Assembly: GCF_001552475.1 (NCBI RefSeq)
Contig: NZ_BCRG01000010.1
Coordinates: forward strand, 62,001-126,000
Length of the DNA stretch: 64,000 nt
Reading direction: 5' to 3'
Origin: Microbacterium oleivorans NBRC 103075
GTDB taxonomy: Bacteria > Actinomycetota > Actinomycetes > Actinomycetales > Microbacteriaceae
A program made the translations under genes and the position numbers. Below are positions 18,569-27,243 of this stretch, in pieces. Position 1 is the stretch's first letter; each line of letters opens with the position of its first letter. Below the pieces are notes generated by a model. It was given only the letters and a program-made list of their open reading frames with translations. It was not told the DNA's origin and searched no databases.

Positions 18569-19699
18569 TCAGGTCCGTGAGACGGGCAGTGAGCGCCCCG
18601 CGAGGGAACGTCGCGTCGTCGTGATCGCGTCGGCGATCGACGAGATCGCCTGAGCCGCGACGTCGCCGGGGGAGCCGACCACGACGGGGACGCCGACGTC
18701 GCCGCCCTGGCGGAGCGCCGGGCTGAGAGCGACGGAACCCAGCAGGGGCACCGTGTCGTCGTCGGTGGAGAGCGCGGCGGCCACGGCCGCTCCGCCACCC
18801 TCGCCGAACAGATCGACGACGGTGCCGTCGGGCAGTGTGAAGGCGGCCATGTTCTCGATGACGCCGAGGAGCGACTGGCCGGTCTGCCGTGCGACCACGC
18901 CGCTGCGGACGGCCACATCCGCCGCCGCCGCCTGCGGCGTCGTCACCACGAGGACCTCCGCGTGAGGGAGGAGTTGTCCCACCGAGATCGCGACGTCCCC
19001 GGTGCCGGGAGGCATGTCGATCAGGAGGACGTCCAGGTCACCGAAGTGCACGTCGGTGAGGAACTGCTGCACGGTCCGGTGCAGCATAGGGCCGCGCCAC
19101 GCGACGGCAGGAGAGGCATCCGGCGGGAGGAACATGCCGATCGAGATCGTCTTCACGCCGTATGCGACGGGAGGGAGCATGAGGTCGTCGAGGCGCGTCG
19201 GCTGCGGGGGGCGACCGTCATCGCCGACGAGACCCAGAAGTCCCGGGATCGAGAACCCGTGGACGTCGGCGTCGATGAGACCGACCGCGAGCCCGCGCGC
19301 GGCGAGGGCGACAGCGAGGTTGGCGGTCACCGTCGACTTCCCGACACCGCCTTTCCCGCTCGTGACGGCGATGACCCGGGTCAGCGAGTCCGCCGTGAAC
19401 GCCATTCGCTTCACACCTCGGATCCGCTCGACGAGGGCCGAGCGCTCGGCGGGGGTCATGACGCCGACGTCCACCGACACCTCTGCGATGCCGGCGACGG
19501 CTGCCGCGGCTTCCCGCACCTCGCGCTCGATGCGGTCGGCGGCGGGGCATCCGACGATCGTCAGCGCGATTCCGACGTGGGCCACGGTGCCCTCGACACT
19601 GATGTCTCGCACCATGTCGAGCTCACCGATCGGCCGCCGGAGCTCGGGGTCGATGACGGCCGACACGGCGCGCCGGACCTCTTCCGCGTGCACGCTCAC
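18569..19699 (-). CDS. mrp: Mrp/ApbC family iron-sulfur cluster carrier ATPase
   Basis: A 376-aa P-loop ATPase of the Mrp/NBP35 family involved in Fe-S cluster delivery. The N-terminal 90 residues are a MIP18/DUF59 domain (PELRRPIGELDMV). The deviant Walker A is TSGKGGVGKST and the switch region DADVHGFSIPGLLG, with DMPPGTGD as Walker B. The GTG start overlaps the stop of the DUF1003 gene by 4 nt, so it is the last gene of a three-gene operon read leftward. The usual C-terminal CxxC of many Mrp proteins is not obvious in this one. Confidence 0.92.
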   Translation of the reverse strand: MSVHAEEVRRAVSAVIDPELRRPIGELDMVRDISVEGTVAHVGIALTIVGCPAADRIEREVREAAAAVAGIAEVSVDVGVMTPAERSALVERIRGVKRMAFTADSLTRVIAVTSGKGGVGKSTVTANLAVALAARGLAVGLIDADVHGFSIPGLLGLVGDDGRPPQPTRLDDLMLPPVAYGVKTISIGMFLPPDASPAVAWRGPMLHRTVQQFLTDVHFGDLDVLLIDMPPGTGDVAISVGQLLPHAEVLVVTTPQAAAADVAVRSGVVARQTGQSLLGVIENMAAFTLPDGTVVDLFGEGGGAAVAAALSTDDDTVPLLGSVALSPALRQGGDVGVPVVVGSPGDVAAQAISSIADAITTTRRSLAGRSLPVSRT

Positions 19700-20235
19700 G
19701 AGGTCGGAGCGTCGTCGCCGTGACGATCCTGATCGCGCTCGTCGAGCCGTTCCAGCAGCGTCTTGAGCTCCTGTCGGAGCACATCGCGGCTGAGGACCTC
19801 GTCCTGCATATCGGTCAGGGCCATGCGAAGCGCCACCACCTCGCGCGCGAGGTACTCGGTGTCGGCGAGGTTGCGCTCCGCGCGTTGGCGGTCCTGTTCG
19901 ATCTGCACGCGGTCACGGTCGTCCTGACGGTTCTGCGCGAGAAGGATGAGGGGAGCCGCGTACGATGCCTGGAGCGACAGCATGAGGGTGAGCGCAGTGA
20001 AGCCGAGCGCCGCGTCGTCGAAGCGGAGATTGTCGGGGCCGACCGTGTTCCAGAGGATCCAGGCGACGCAGAACAGCGTCAGGATCAGGAGGAACGTGGG
20101 CGTGCCCATCGCGCGCGCGATCCACTCGGTGAACCGTCCGAACCGGTCGCGTGACGGCTGCGGCGTGCGGCTCAGCACCGTCGCGCGTCGTCCGCGGGGT
20201 GCCTCGAAGCCGGACTTGGGCGCGCGTGCCATCAT
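19696..20235 (-). CDS. DUF1003 membrane protein
   Basis: A 179-aa protein with two central helices (PTFLLILTLFCVAWILW and FTALTLMLSLQASYAAPLIL) ending in QNRQDDRDRVQIEQDRQ, the conserved DUF1003 signature, then a coiled-coil tail of charged heptads. Function is unknown. It is coupled on both sides, by ATGA to the MgtE-like sensor gene and by GTGA to mrp. This suggests it may be the membrane partner of the soluble MgtE-like protein. Confidence 0.88.
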   Translation of the reverse strand: MMARAPKSGFEAPRGRRATVLSRTPQPSRDRFGRFTEWIARAMGTPTFLLILTLFCVAWILWNTVGPDNLRFDDAALGFTALTLMLSLQASYAAPLILLAQNRQDDRDRVQIEQDRQRAERNLADTEYLAREVVALRMALTDMQDEVLSRDVLRQELKTLLERLDERDQDRHGDDAPTS

Positions 20236-21494
20236 CGGCGACCTCCCGAGACCGCTCGCGGCGCATCCTGCGAGCGCCAGTCATCGGGAAGCAGGTAGTC
20301 GATGACGTCGTCGACGGTTACCGTTCCGACGAGGTGGCGCGCCTGGTCGACGACGGGGAGCGAGACGAGGTTGTAGCTCGCGAGGAGGCGGGCGACCTCG
20401 GCCGCGCTGGCCGACACGGTCACGGGCTCCACGGTGTCGTCGATGATGGCGCCGAGTCGCTCCTGGGGCGGGTAGCGGAGCATCCGCTGGAAGTGGACGA
20501 CGCCCAGGAGACGGCCGGTGGGCGTCTCGTACGGCGGGAGGGTGACGAACACCGCCGCAGCGAGCGCGGGGTGGAGTTCGTGTCGTCGGATGAGCGCGAG
20601 CGCTTCGGCCACCGTCGCGTCGGCGGACAGCACGATCGGCTCGCTGGTCATGAGGCCACCGGCCGTGTCGGGACCGTGCTCGAGAAGGGCGCGGACGTCC
20701 TCGGCCTCCTCGGGCTCCATGAGGTCGAGGAGCTGGCCGGCCCGGACGTCGGACAGCTGCCCGAGCACGTCGGCCGCGTCATCCGGTTCCATCGCGTCGA
20801 GGACGTCGGCGGCGCGCTCATCACCCAGTGCCTCGAGGATGTGGACCTGGTCGTCTTCGGGCATCTCCTCGAGCGCATCGGCGAGCCGGGCGTCCGGAAG
20901 CTCTTCCGCGACCTCGAGCAGACGCTCCTCGGGAAGGTCGAGGAGGGTGTTGGCGAGGTCTGCCGGCTTGAGCTCGGAGTACGACGCGACCAGCTGTTCG
21001 GCGGACTGGGTCTGCCCGGCCACCTGCTCGTCACGGACGTCGTTCCACTGGGCGAAGGTCGTCGGGCCCTTGGCGAAGGGCGAGGCGCTCGTCTTCGGCC
21101 GACGAAGGAACAATTGGCCGACGTGCCACTCGCCGAGACGGTCGCGCTCGATCGCGACGTCTTCGATGACAGCCGATCCCGACCCGTCGCGGAGATGCAC
21201 GCGTCGCCCGATGAGTTCGGTCATGACGCGGACTTCACCGCCGCGCTGCTCGAAGCGGCGGACGTTGATGAGGCCGGTCGTGATGACCTGCCCGCTCGCG
21301 ATGGAGGTGACCCGACCGATGGAGAGGAAGACGTTGCGTCTGCCGGGGATCTCGACCACGAGGCCCACGACCCGCGGAGGATCGTCCTTCCGATAGATGA
21401 CGACCACGTCGCGGACCCGCCCCAGGCGGTCGCCTGACGGGTCGAAGACGGCGCACCCGGTCAGGCGCGCGACGAACACCCGCTGCGTACTCAC
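20232..21494 (-). CDS. Soluble MgtE-like protein: PRC-barrel, MgtE N-domain and CBS pair, no channel
   Basis: A 420-aa cytosolic protein. Residues 1 to about 130 look like PRC-barrel segments (FDPSGDRLGRVRDVVVIYR). Residues about 170-280 form the MgtE intracellular N domain with its repeated acidic helices (LEEMPEDDQVHILEALGDER, MEPDDAADVLGQL). Residues about 290-410 form two CBS motifs (DTAGGLMTSEP, SYNLVSLPVVDQ). The five channel helices of true MgtE transporters are missing, so it could sense magnesium or nucleotide but not carry ions. The GTG start at 21494 is 6 nt after TACGCT. A longer in-frame ORF upstream lacks any conserved sequence. Confidence 0.85.
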   Translation of the reverse strand: MSTQRVFVARLTGCAVFDPSGDRLGRVRDVVVIYRKDDPPRVVGLVVEIPGRRNVFLSIGRVTSIASGQVITTGLINVRRFEQRGGEVRVMTELIGRRVHLRDGSGSAVIEDVAIERDRLGEWHVGQLFLRRPKTSASPFAKGPTTFAQWNDVRDEQVAGQTQSAEQLVASYSELKPADLANTLLDLPEERLLEVAEELPDARLADALEEMPEDDQVHILEALGDERAADVLDAMEPDDAADVLGQLSDVRAGQLLDLMEPEEAEDVRALLEHGPDTAGGLMTSEPIVLSADATVAEALALIRRHELHPALAAAVFVTLPPYETPTGRLLGVVHFQRMLRYPPQERLGAIIDDTVEPVTVSASAAEVARLLASYNLVSLPVVDQARHLVGTVTVDDVIDYLLPDDWRSQDAPRAVSGGRR

Positions 21495-21500
21495 CTGACC

Positions 21501-21506
21501 AGCGTA
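21501..21506 (-). promoter_or_regulatory. -10 element TACGCT of the MgtE-like/DUF1003/mrp operon (leaderless)
   Basis: On the minus strand TACGCT is followed by GGTCAG and GTG at 21494. Confidence 0.6.
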
Positions 21507-21554
21507 GTCGGCGTATCCCTTCCCGTTCCTGCGCAGACGCAAAGGCCCGCGTGC

Positions 21555-21560
21555 GAGACT
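21555..21560 (+). promoter_or_regulatory. Possible -10 variant GAGACT (leaderless)
   Basis: GAGACT is followed by GAAGCC and ATG at 21567. It differs from the TAGACT box only in the first base, and the same variant at the same distance occurs before the aminopeptidase P gene. Confidence 0.4.
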
Positions 21561-21566
21561 GAAGCC

Positions 21567-22298
21567 ATGAGCATGATGGGCGGAGCCCCGAAAGAACACG
21601 GCGCGACGGTTGCGGAGTACACGGCGTACGAAGCGGCGCAGAAGGCCGTGTCGACGTTGATCGCCTCCGACGTCCCCGCGCAGGACATCGCCATCGTCGG
21701 GCGCGGGTTGCGCTCCGTCGAACGCGTCACCGGACGGCTCGGGTACGCGACTGCCGCCCGTTCGGGCGCGATCAACGGCGTTCTGCTCGGACTCCTGTTC
21801 GCGGCGATCTTCGTGCTGGGAAGCCCGGGTGCGGTCCTTCAGCTCTTCGTCGGCGTCATGCTGGTCGGCATCGCCCTCGGCATGCTCCTGAGCATCATCA
21901 GCTACTCGATCCTTCGTCGACGCCGCGACTTCACCTCGGTGACGCAGGTCATCGCCGACCACTACGACGTGACGGTCCTGCCGCGGAGCATCGGCCGGGC
22001 GAAGGAGCTCCTGGGAGCCGCGAGCGCCCCGGCCGCGCCGACCGTGCCCCCGACGGATCTGACCGCCCCGCCCCGCTACGGAGAACGGGTCGATCCCGGT
22101 GGTCCCGTTCCGCCGTCCGGCGAGCGCGTGGATCCCGCCCCGACGCCTGCGGCGGGAGAGCGCGTCGACCCCAGCGCTCCGCCCCGCTACGGCGAGCGGG
22201 TGGATCCAGCGCCCGCGCCGCCCGTCACCCCGCCTCTCACGCAGCCGCAGGACGGCGACGCCCCCGCGGCACCGCCCACCCCCGACTCTCCGCGATGA
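21567..22298 (+). CDS. General-stress-type membrane protein with GERVDP repeats
   Basis: A 243-aa protein. The N-terminal 60 residues (VAEYTAYEAAQKAVSTLIAS) resemble the YflT/GSP17M heat-induced stress domain. Two adjacent helices follow (GVLLGLLFAAIFVLG and LQLFVGVMLVGIALGMLLSI). A short soluble part comes next, then a proline-rich tail with four copies of GERVDP (22080-22208). The tail is probably disordered and cytoplasmic. Function is unknown. The stop overlaps the next ATG by 4 nt. The N-domain assignment is moderate, the repeats are certain. Confidence 0.75.
   Translation: MSMMGGAPKEHGATVAEYTAYEAAQKAVSTLIASDVPAQDIAIVGRGLRSVERVTGRLGYATAARSGAINGVLLGLLFAAIFVLGSPGAVLQLFVGVMLVGIALGMLLSIISYSILRRRRDFTSVTQVIADHYDVTVLPRSIGRAKELLGAASAPAAPTVPPTDLTAPPRYGERVDPGGPVPPSGERVDPAPTPAAGERVDPSAPPRYGERVDPAPAPPVTPPLTQPQDGDAPAAPPTPDSPR
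22068..22208 (+). repeat. Four coding repeats of GERVDP within a proline-rich tail
   Basis: The motif GERVDP occurs four times with proline-rich spacers of 6-12 residues, and the first and last copies carry the longer form PPRYGERVDP. The DNA copies differ at synonymous sites, so this is a conserved peptide repeat rather than a recent DNA duplication. Confidence 0.85.
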
Positions 22299-22966
22299 TC
22301 CCTGTCGCCCTGCCCTCGGGCGGGGTAGAGCTCGGCGCCTGGATCGACGAGGCGGACCACCCGATCGGCGTGATCGCGTTGGCGCACGGTGCGGGGGCCG
22401 GGCACGAGCATCCCTTCCTCGTTGGGGCTGCTCAGGCCTGGGCGACTGCGGGTTTCACGACGGTGCGATTCGACTTCCCCTACCGGCACTCCGGCCGACG
22501 GATGCCGGGGCCCGCCGCTCACGCGATCGCGACGTTGACCGCGGTCGAGGCCTTCTGCCGCGCGGCGGCACCCGGCATCCCGTTCGTGGCGGCGGGCAAG
22601 TCCTACGGCGGACGCATGGCGTCGATGGCCGCGGCGGAGGGCCGGATCACCCCGGACGCACTCGTGTACCTCGGGTACCCGCTGCATCCGCCGGGGCGGC
22701 CGGACAACGCCCGTACGGCGCACTTGCCTGCCGTGAGGGCCCCGCAGCTCTTCCTCGCTGGCACGAAGGACCCGTTCCTGCAGCCGCTCGCCGACCTCGA
22801 CGAGGCGGTCGCCTCGTGTCAGCGCGCTGAGATCGTCTGGTTCGACGGCGGCGGTCATTCGTTCGAGGTGGCGGGCCGGAAGCTTCCTGCTGACGACGTG
22901 GGGGCTGCGACCGCGACGACCGCGGTGCCCTGGCTGGTCGAGCGGCTTCAGCGACCCGCCGCGTAG
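22295..22966 (+). CDS. Alpha/beta hydrolase, KANL3/Tex30 type
   Basis: A 223-aa serine-hydrolase fold protein. The nucleophile elbow reads GKSYGGRMAS (Ser in G-x-S-x-G form), the acid and histidine lie in GTKDPF and DGGGHSFEV. The N-terminal ALAHGAGAGHEHPF loop is the oxyanion region of the KANL3/Tex30-like family. Substrate is unknown. It starts inside the stop of the stress-protein gene (ATGA) and runs 19 nt into the 3' end of the facing gamma-glutamyltransferase gene. Confidence 0.85.
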   Translation: MIPVALPSGGVELGAWIDEADHPIGVIALAHGAGAGHEHPFLVGAAQAWATAGFTTVRFDFPYRHSGRRMPGPAAHAIATLTAVEAFCRAAAPGIPFVAAGKSYGGRMASMAAAEGRITPDALVYLGYPLHPPGRPDNARTAHLPAVRAPQLFLAGTKDPFLQPLADLDEAVASCQRAEIVWFDGGGHSFEVAGRKLPADDVGAATATTAVPWLVERLQRPAA

Positions 22967-24720
22967 CCCTGCATGCCGCGCGCGTTGGCAGCGCCCCACA
23001 GGATGCCGGTGTCACCGTCGATGGCGACCGCCGAGAGGCGGCCGAGCGACCAGTCCCCGACCCGCGTGACTCGGTGGCCGCGTTCGGCGAGACCCCGCAG
23101 CACGCTCTCGCCCACCCGGGCTTCGACGACGACTCCCGTGGGGTCCCAGGTGCGGGGCCAGAAGGAGTCCACCATCGCCGTCGTGTGGAGGGTCGGCGCG
23201 TCGATGGCCTCCTGCGCGGTGTACCCGCCGACGATCATCCGGAGGAGCATCGGCAACTGCCACTGATCCTGCTGGTCGCCGCCGGGGGTGCCGAGAGCGA
23301 TGCGGGTGTTCCCGTCGTGGACGAGCGTCGGGGACAGCGTGGTCCGCGGCCGGTGGCCCGGACGGAGCGCTGCCGGTGACGAGTCGTCGAGCCAGCACAT
23401 CTGCAGACGCGTGCCGAGGCAGAAGCCGAGCGACGGGATCACGGGGGAGGACTGCAGCCACCCGCCGGACGGTGTGACCGAGACGATGTTCCCCCACCGG
23501 TCGACGACGTCGATGTGGCACGTGTCACCGCGGGTGTCTCCCGTGCGGGCGACCGTCGGCTCGCCGGTCCCGGCGGCAATGCCGCCCTCGCGACGGAGTG
23601 GCGGCACCCATGGCTCCGCTCCGGAGAGCCGGACAGGTCGCCACTCCGACGACGCCTGTTCGCCGATGGCGGCCCGCCGTGCAAGCACGACCGCGTCGGA
23701 GAGGAGGGGCGCGGCATCCGCTCCGTCACCGAAGTACGCGTCGCGGTCGGCGAGGACGAGTTTCAGCACCTCGACCACCGTGTGTGCGCCCCAGGCGGTC
23801 GACGGGTCGAGGTGATCGTCCGGGAGGGGGTCGAGGATGCGGAGAGCCTCGAGCAAGGCGGGACCCTGAGACCAGGCATCCGCCTTGAACACCTTGCGCC
23901 CGCGGAACGATGCCGACAGCGGCTCCTCATACGACGCGGGCGCCTCGATCAGATCTTCCGGGCGGATCACAGCGGCGTGGTCGGCCCCGCTCGAGTGCCG
24001 GTGCGGCTGGGCGAGGAACTCGCAGGCGTCGGCGAGCAGGCGACGCCACTCGCCGCGAGCGGCGTCGATGCCGGCGGTGCGATCGTCGCTCTCGTCTGCG
24101 ACGGCAGCCAGGCGGCGAAGCACGTTCGCATACGCGGGGTTCCGGTGCAGCGCCCCCGCGGGCGGCACGGCGCCGCCGGGGAGCCACACGTCCGCGGACG
24201 ACGGCCAGTGTTCACGGAAGAGGTCGGCGACGCGGCCGATTGTGGCCGCTGCGGCGGGAAGAAGCGGATGCCCGTTGTCGGCATACGAGATCGCGTACGA
24301 CAGCACGTCGGTCACCGCCCACGTGCCGTGGTCGCGCAGGAGCAGCAGCCACGCGTCGACCGCCGCCGGGATCGCTGCGGCGAGGCCACCGGCTCCCGGG
24401 ACGAGATCGAGGCCCTCGCGCTGGAAGTGCGCGATCGTGGCACCGGCGGGAGCCGCGCCCTGACCCATGAGGACCGTGGGGGCCTCGGCATCCGCCGGCT
24501 GGAAGAGACCGACCAGGTCGCCGCCGGGACCGTTGAGGTGCGGCTCCACGAGGTGGAGCACGAACCCGCCCGCGCAGGCGGCGTCGAACGCGTTACCGCC
24601 GCGCTCGAGCACCGCCTGCGCCACGGCGGTCGCCGTGGCATGCGTGGAGGCGGCCATCCCGAACGTCCCCGTCAGCTGGGGTCGCGTCGTGAAGGCGGGC
24701 GGGGGCGTGTACGCCGACAC
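22948..24720 (-). CDS. Gamma-glutamyltransferase family protein (Ntn hydrolase)
   Basis: A 590-aa protein of the gamma-glutamyltranspeptidase family, which autocleaves and transfers or hydrolyses gamma-glutamyl groups. The cleavage threonine is in RGDTCHIDVVDRWGN, followed by SVTPSGGW and the PRTTLSPTLV and TPGGDQQDQWQ segments that build the active site. It starts with GGNAFDAACAG and NGPGGDL, also typical. No signal peptide is evident, so it may be a cytosolic or acylase-like member. GTG start at 24720, 3 nt after aminopeptidase P, with no clear ribosome site, which suggests coupled translation. Confidence 0.88.
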   Translation of the reverse strand: MSAYTPPPAFTTRPQLTGTFGMAASTHATATAVAQAVLERGGNAFDAACAGGFVLHLVEPHLNGPGGDLVGLFQPADAEAPTVLMGQGAAPAGATIAHFQREGLDLVPGAGGLAAAIPAAVDAWLLLLRDHGTWAVTDVLSYAISYADNGHPLLPAAAATIGRVADLFREHWPSSADVWLPGGAVPPAGALHRNPAYANVLRRLAAVADESDDRTAGIDAARGEWRRLLADACEFLAQPHRHSSGADHAAVIRPEDLIEAPASYEEPLSASFRGRKVFKADAWSQGPALLEALRILDPLPDDHLDPSTAWGAHTVVEVLKLVLADRDAYFGDGADAAPLLSDAVVLARRAAIGEQASSEWRPVRLSGAEPWVPPLRREGGIAAGTGEPTVARTGDTRGDTCHIDVVDRWGNIVSVTPSGGWLQSSPVIPSLGFCLGTRLQMCWLDDSSPAALRPGHRPRTTLSPTLVHDGNTRIALGTPGGDQQDQWQLPMLLRMIVGGYTAQEAIDAPTLHTTAMVDSFWPRTWDPTGVVVEARVGESVLRGLAERGHRVTRVGDWSLGRLSAVAIDGDTGILWGAANARGMQGYAAGR

Positions 24721-24723
24721 GGC

Positions 24724-26142
24724 TCAGGAGCGCGCCCGGGCGATCCAGGCCTCGATCTCGTCCGCGGTCCGCGGGATGTCGGCGGACAGGTTCACGGGGC
24801 CGTCCTCGGTCATGAGGATGTCGTCCTCGATCCGCACACCGATGCCGCGATACTCCTCGGGCACGGTGAGGTCGTCGATCTGGAAGTACAGGCCGGGCTC
24901 GATCGTGAACACCATGCCGGGTTCGAGCTCTCCGTCGTAATACATCTCCCGCCGCGCCTGGGCGCAGTCGTGCACGTCGATGCCGAGGTGATGGCTCGTG
25001 CCGTGGACCATGTACCGGCGGTGTTGACCACCGCGGTCGGCGTCGAGTGCTTCTTCTGCCGTGACGGGGAGGAGGCCCCACTCGGCAGTCCGGGCGGCGA
25101 TGACCTCCATCGCGGCCTCGTGCACGGCACGGAACCTGACGCCCGGCCGCGCGACCGCGAACGCCGCGTCCGCAGCTTCGCGTACGGTCTCGTAGATCCG
25201 TCGCTGGACGGGGGAGAAGGTCCCCGAAACGGGCAGCGTGCGGGTGATGTCCGCGGTATAGAGGCTGTCGACCTCGACACCCGCGTCGATCAGGACGAGG
25301 TCGCCCGGGACGACCGCGCCGTCGTTGCGCGTCCAGTGCAGGTAACAGGCGTGCGGGCCGGAGGCGGCGATCGTGTCGTAGCCTTCGCCGTTCCCGTCGG
25401 TGCGGGCCCGCAGGTGGAACACACCCTCGATCGCACGCTCACCGCGGGGCGTGTCGATGATGCGCGGGAGCTCCGCGACGATGTCGTCGAAACCGCGACC
25501 GGTCGCCTCGACCGCGAGGCGCAGCTGCGCGATCTCGTACGGGTCCTTCACGAGGCGCAGTTCCGACACGAACCGCGTGAGGGTGTTGTCGTCGTCGACC
25601 ACGAGGTCGTGGTCGGTGCTCGTGAAGTCGTCGATGTGCGCGGTGCGAAGACCCAGATCCGCCGCGACACCGTCGAGGGAGGGTCGCGGTCCGATCCAGA
25701 ATTCACCGATCGTGGCGTCGGCGTAGAACTCCGTCGTGGTCCGGTCGGCGCGCTCGCGCAGGTGGAGGGTGATCTCGTGTCCACGGTCGGTCGGCTCGAA
25801 CACGAGCACGGAGTCGGGGACGGCATCGGCGCCCCAACCGGTCAGGTGGGAGAACGCGGAGTGGGCGCGGAACGGGTAATCGGTGTCGTTGGAGCGCTGC
25901 TTGAACGATCCTGCAGGGATGACCAGCCGTGCGCCCGGGAACGCCGCGGAGACGGTGGCGCGGCGAGCAGCCGCGTACGGGGCCTCCGCGCGCTGCGGCG
26001 GGAGGGACTCGGGCCGCTCGGCCCATCCGGTCGAGATCGACTCGAGGAAGCCCGCGGGGAAGGGCTGCTTGCGATTCGTGGTCGCTGCGGCCGGGGTCTC
26101 GGTGGTCTCCTGGGCGAGGGTGTCGCGCTCATCGGTGGTCAT
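24724..26142 (-). CDS. pepP: Xaa-Pro aminopeptidase (aminopeptidase P)
   Basis: A 472-aa M24B metallopeptidase that removes the N-terminal residue before proline. The metal ligands are visible: LIDAGVEVDSLYTADITRT (two Asp), HGTSHHLGIDVHD (His), FTIEPGLYF (Glu) and RIEDDILMT (Glu). The N-terminal AMP_N domain (RLVIPAGSFKQRSNDTDYPF) is present. ATG at 26142 stands 6 nt after GAGACT, a probable leaderless start. It is coupled to the gamma-glutamyltransferase gene downstream, a peptide-catabolism pair. Confidence 0.94.
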   Translation of the reverse strand: MTTDERDTLAQETTETPAAATTNRKQPFPAGFLESISTGWAERPESLPPQRAEAPYAAARRATVSAAFPGARLVIPAGSFKQRSNDTDYPFRAHSAFSHLTGWGADAVPDSVLVFEPTDRGHEITLHLRERADRTTTEFYADATIGEFWIGPRPSLDGVAADLGLRTAHIDDFTSTDHDLVVDDDNTLTRFVSELRLVKDPYEIAQLRLAVEATGRGFDDIVAELPRIIDTPRGERAIEGVFHLRARTDGNGEGYDTIAASGPHACYLHWTRNDGAVVPGDLVLIDAGVEVDSLYTADITRTLPVSGTFSPVQRRIYETVREAADAAFAVARPGVRFRAVHEAAMEVIAARTAEWGLLPVTAEEALDADRGGQHRRYMVHGTSHHLGIDVHDCAQARREMYYDGELEPGMVFTIEPGLYFQIDDLTVPEEYRGIGVRIEDDILMTEDGPVNLSADIPRTADEIEAWIARARS

Positions 26143-26148
26143 CGTCCC

Positions 26149-26154
26149 AGTCTC
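26149..26154 (-). promoter_or_regulatory. Possible -10 variant GAGACT of pepP (leaderless)
   Basis: On the minus strand GAGACT is followed by GGGACG and ATG at 26142. Same hexamer and spacing as before the stress-protein gene at 21567. Confidence 0.4.
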
Positions 26155-26173
26155 CCACTCACCGTCCGAGACG

Positions 26174-27187
26174 TCAGCCCACCGGCTCCAGCTGGACGAT
26201 GACGGGGCGGTGGTCGCCGCCGGATCCGTCGAGGGACGTCACGACGACCGAGCCGGTCGGACGCCAGGCATCCGTCGTCATCACGTGGTCGATGGGGGCG
26301 CCCAACAGAGCCGGCCACGCCGTGTCCCACGTGCCCACCCCGCCGTTGCCGGTGAGGGATGCCGCATCGTGGCAGCGGCCGAGGGTTCCGCCGTCCGCTC
26401 CCAGGCGGCTCATGTGATCGATCGTCGCGTTGAAGTCACCGGCCATGATGACGTTCGCGCTCGCGCACTGGTCGGCGATCCAGCGGAGGTCGCTCCGCCA
26501 ATGGTCCATGTCGTTCTGCCGCGGTGCGACGGCGTGGACGGCGACGACGGTCGGTCCCTCGCCGTTCACGGGCATCGCGACGACGCTCGGCACGACCGAT
26601 GTGTTCTTCGTGCCTGCGGAGTCGGACTCGACGACGGCGTAGTCGCCCAGCTTGGGCGAGATGAGAAGCGTCGTGTAGGTGGCATCCCACCCCTGGTAGT
26701 TCTCTTCGTGCACCCACATCGGATTACCGCGCTCGCGCATCGCGACGGCGATCGCCTTGCCCGTTTCGTCGGTCGTCTCGGGAAGGGCGACGATGTCGAC
26801 GTCCATCGCAATGGCGGTCGTCACGATCGCGTCGACGTCGGTGGCCTCACCGGCCGTGTTCCACGTCATGACGCGCACGCTGTCGGCGGTCGGCTCGGGA
26901 AGCCCCGACGTACCGAGACCCCGGAAGACGAGGATGCCGACGTTCGCCGCGCACGCGAGGATGCCGATCATCGCGATACCGGCGCCGAATCCGCGGCTGC
27001 GGCGTCCGAGGCAGAGGAGCAGCCCGACGAGCGCGATCACAGCGAAGCCGACGGCGACGATGGGCCGCAACGAGACGAGCTGAGCGATCGGGAAGGTCTG
27101 CTCCAGCCGGAAGAACTGCGGCCAGGTGACGATCGCGGCGGCGATGGCGGCGGCGATCGTGATCAGGATCCCCGTCAGTCGCAGCAC
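26174..27187 (-). CDS. Membrane-anchored endonuclease/exonuclease/phosphatase (EEP) family protein
   Basis: A 337-aa protein. Three hydrophobic helices fill the first 100 residues. An EEP catalytic domain follows: MTWNTAGEA, ALPETTDETG (metal-binding Glu), MAGDFNATIDHM (Asp-Asn), PIDHVMTT and GGDHRPVIVQL (catalytic Asp-His). The active site faces outside if the third helix leads out, so it may hydrolyse phosphodiesters of envelope or nucleic acid. GTG start 6 nt after TAGGGT. Substrate cannot be told from the sequence. Confidence 0.85.
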   Translation of the reverse strand: MLRLTGILITIAAAIAAAIVTWPQFFRLEQTFPIAQLVSLRPIVAVGFAVIALVGLLLCLGRRSRGFGAGIAMIGILACAANVGILVFRGLGTSGLPEPTADSVRVMTWNTAGEATDVDAIVTTAIAMDVDIVALPETTDETGKAIAVAMRERGNPMWVHEENYQGWDATYTTLLISPKLGDYAVVESDSAGTKNTSVVPSVVAMPVNGEGPTVVAVHAVAPRQNDMDHWRSDLRWIADQCASANVIMAGDFNATIDHMSRLGADGGTLGRCHDAASLTGNGGVGTWDTAWPALLGAPIDHVMTTDAWRPTGSVVVTSLDGSGGDHRPVIVQLEPVG

Positions 27188-27193
27188 ATCACG

Positions 27194-27199
27194 ACCCTA
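27194..27199 (-). promoter_or_regulatory. -10 element TAGGGT of the EEP gene (leaderless)
   Basis: On the minus strand TAGGGT is followed by CGTGAT and GTG at 27187. Confidence 0.55.
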
Positions 27200-27230
27200 G
27201 GCGGGGAGGCTGGGGAGTTTCTGCGCGCGG

Positions 27231-27236
27231 TACGCT
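27231..27236 (+). promoter_or_regulatory. -10 element TACGCT of the PHP gene (leaderless)
   Basis: TACGCT is followed by CGTCACC and ATG at 27244. It diverges from the EEP promoter with the hexamers 31 nt apart. Confidence 0.55.
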
Positions 27237-27243
27237 CGTCACC

